A stretch of 5,489 nt of DNA, from positions 1-5,489 of the forward strand of contig PXAS01000314.1 of assembly GCA_003565815.1 (NCBI GenBank), in the 5' to 3' direction. Positions 5,479-5,489 of the stretch are shown here, in pieces. The notes under the pieces were generated by a model. That model worked only from the letters and a program-made list of their open reading frames with translations. It searched no databases and had not been told where the DNA came from. This DNA is from PVC group bacterium (GTDB lineage: Bacteria; Verrucomicrobiota; Kiritimatiellia; SS1-B-03-39; UBA6053). Within the stretch, counting starts at the first letter, position 1; every line of letters starts with the position of its first letter. Position numbers and translations under genes: made by a program.

Positions 5479-5489
5479 CTATGCGTGGA

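Larger units (their letters stand above)
5286..5489. repeat. Inverted pair of ~100-bp repeat units with paired palindromes (REP/BIME-like)
   Basis: The right half (5388-5489), reverse-complemented, aligns to the left half (about 5286-5386) with few gaps and shared blocks. These include CGTGGGTTTCAACCCACG, a CGCGTAG block, a CTGA block and ACCTGG next to TTTCAA. Each unit carries one 9-bp and one 6-bp palindrome whose centres are 67 bases apart in both units. The whole array is symmetric about position 5387. GGGTTTCAACCC-type palindromes are a recurrent intergenic repeat class in many bacteria, in the manner of REP/BIME elements mobilised by REP-associated tyrosine transposases; that link is inferred, as no transposase is in view. 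The array may continue beyond the window. Confidence 0.8.

Noticed and set aside
5286..5489. CRISPR array
   Set aside because: The palindromes alternate orientation, differ in stem sequence, and have unequal spacing (67, 29, 67) inside larger mirrored units. This is not a series of identical direct repeats with spacers.

Overview
The window looks like part of an anti-phage defence island in a Gram-negative bacterium of moderate GC content. The coding DNA is roughly mid-50s % GC by eye. A palindromic GGGTTTCAACCC-type repeat of the kind scattered through many Gram-negative chromosomes lies at the right end. No marker gene fixes the taxon, so any lineage assignment would be a guess.

Layout. 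(1) Bases 1-213 (+) are the last 70 codons of an upstream gene. By position and C-terminal character it is most likely hamA, the DUF1837-family effector of a Hachiman defence system. (2) Bases 210-3371 (+) encode a complete 1053-residue superfamily 2 helicase matching HamB of Hachiman. Its start overlaps the upstream stop as ATGA, directly after a run of eight G. (3) A 65-bp gap separates it from a convergent gene at 3437-4654 (-). This encodes a 405-residue reverse transcriptase (RT) with all core RT motifs and a YVDD active site. It also has a 160-residue Cys-containing N-terminal extension of unknown function and a short C-terminus. (4) Bases 4655-5000, upstream of the RT, have no convincing gene. 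On the RT strand they hold a strong Shine-Dalgarno (SD) sequence, a 7-bp leader hairpin and several further stem-loops, one with a UACG tetraloop. This fits an untranslated structured RNA placed as in retrons and other RT defence systems. (5) Bases 5000-5130 are AT-rich and hold weak promoter-like hexamers for the RT strand and a perfect 7-bp inverted repeat. (6) Bases 5131-5270 contain no recognisable gene, only a short GC-rich direct repeat. (7) Bases 5286-5489 are two diverged ~100-bp repeat units facing each other, each carrying two small palindromes. The array is exactly symmetric around position 5387 and runs to the window edge.

How the parts may work together. HamA and HamB are translationally coupled and would act as one nuclease-helicase complex on damaged or invading DNA; this is known for the family and inferred here. 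The RT is transcribed towards them and is probably an independent second defence unit. It is retron-related at core motifs but lacks the two retron hallmarks in their standard form. The RT plus its upstream structured region is the best candidate for an undescribed system in this window. No separate effector gene is visible, so if one exists it is the RT's own N-terminal domain or lies outside the window.
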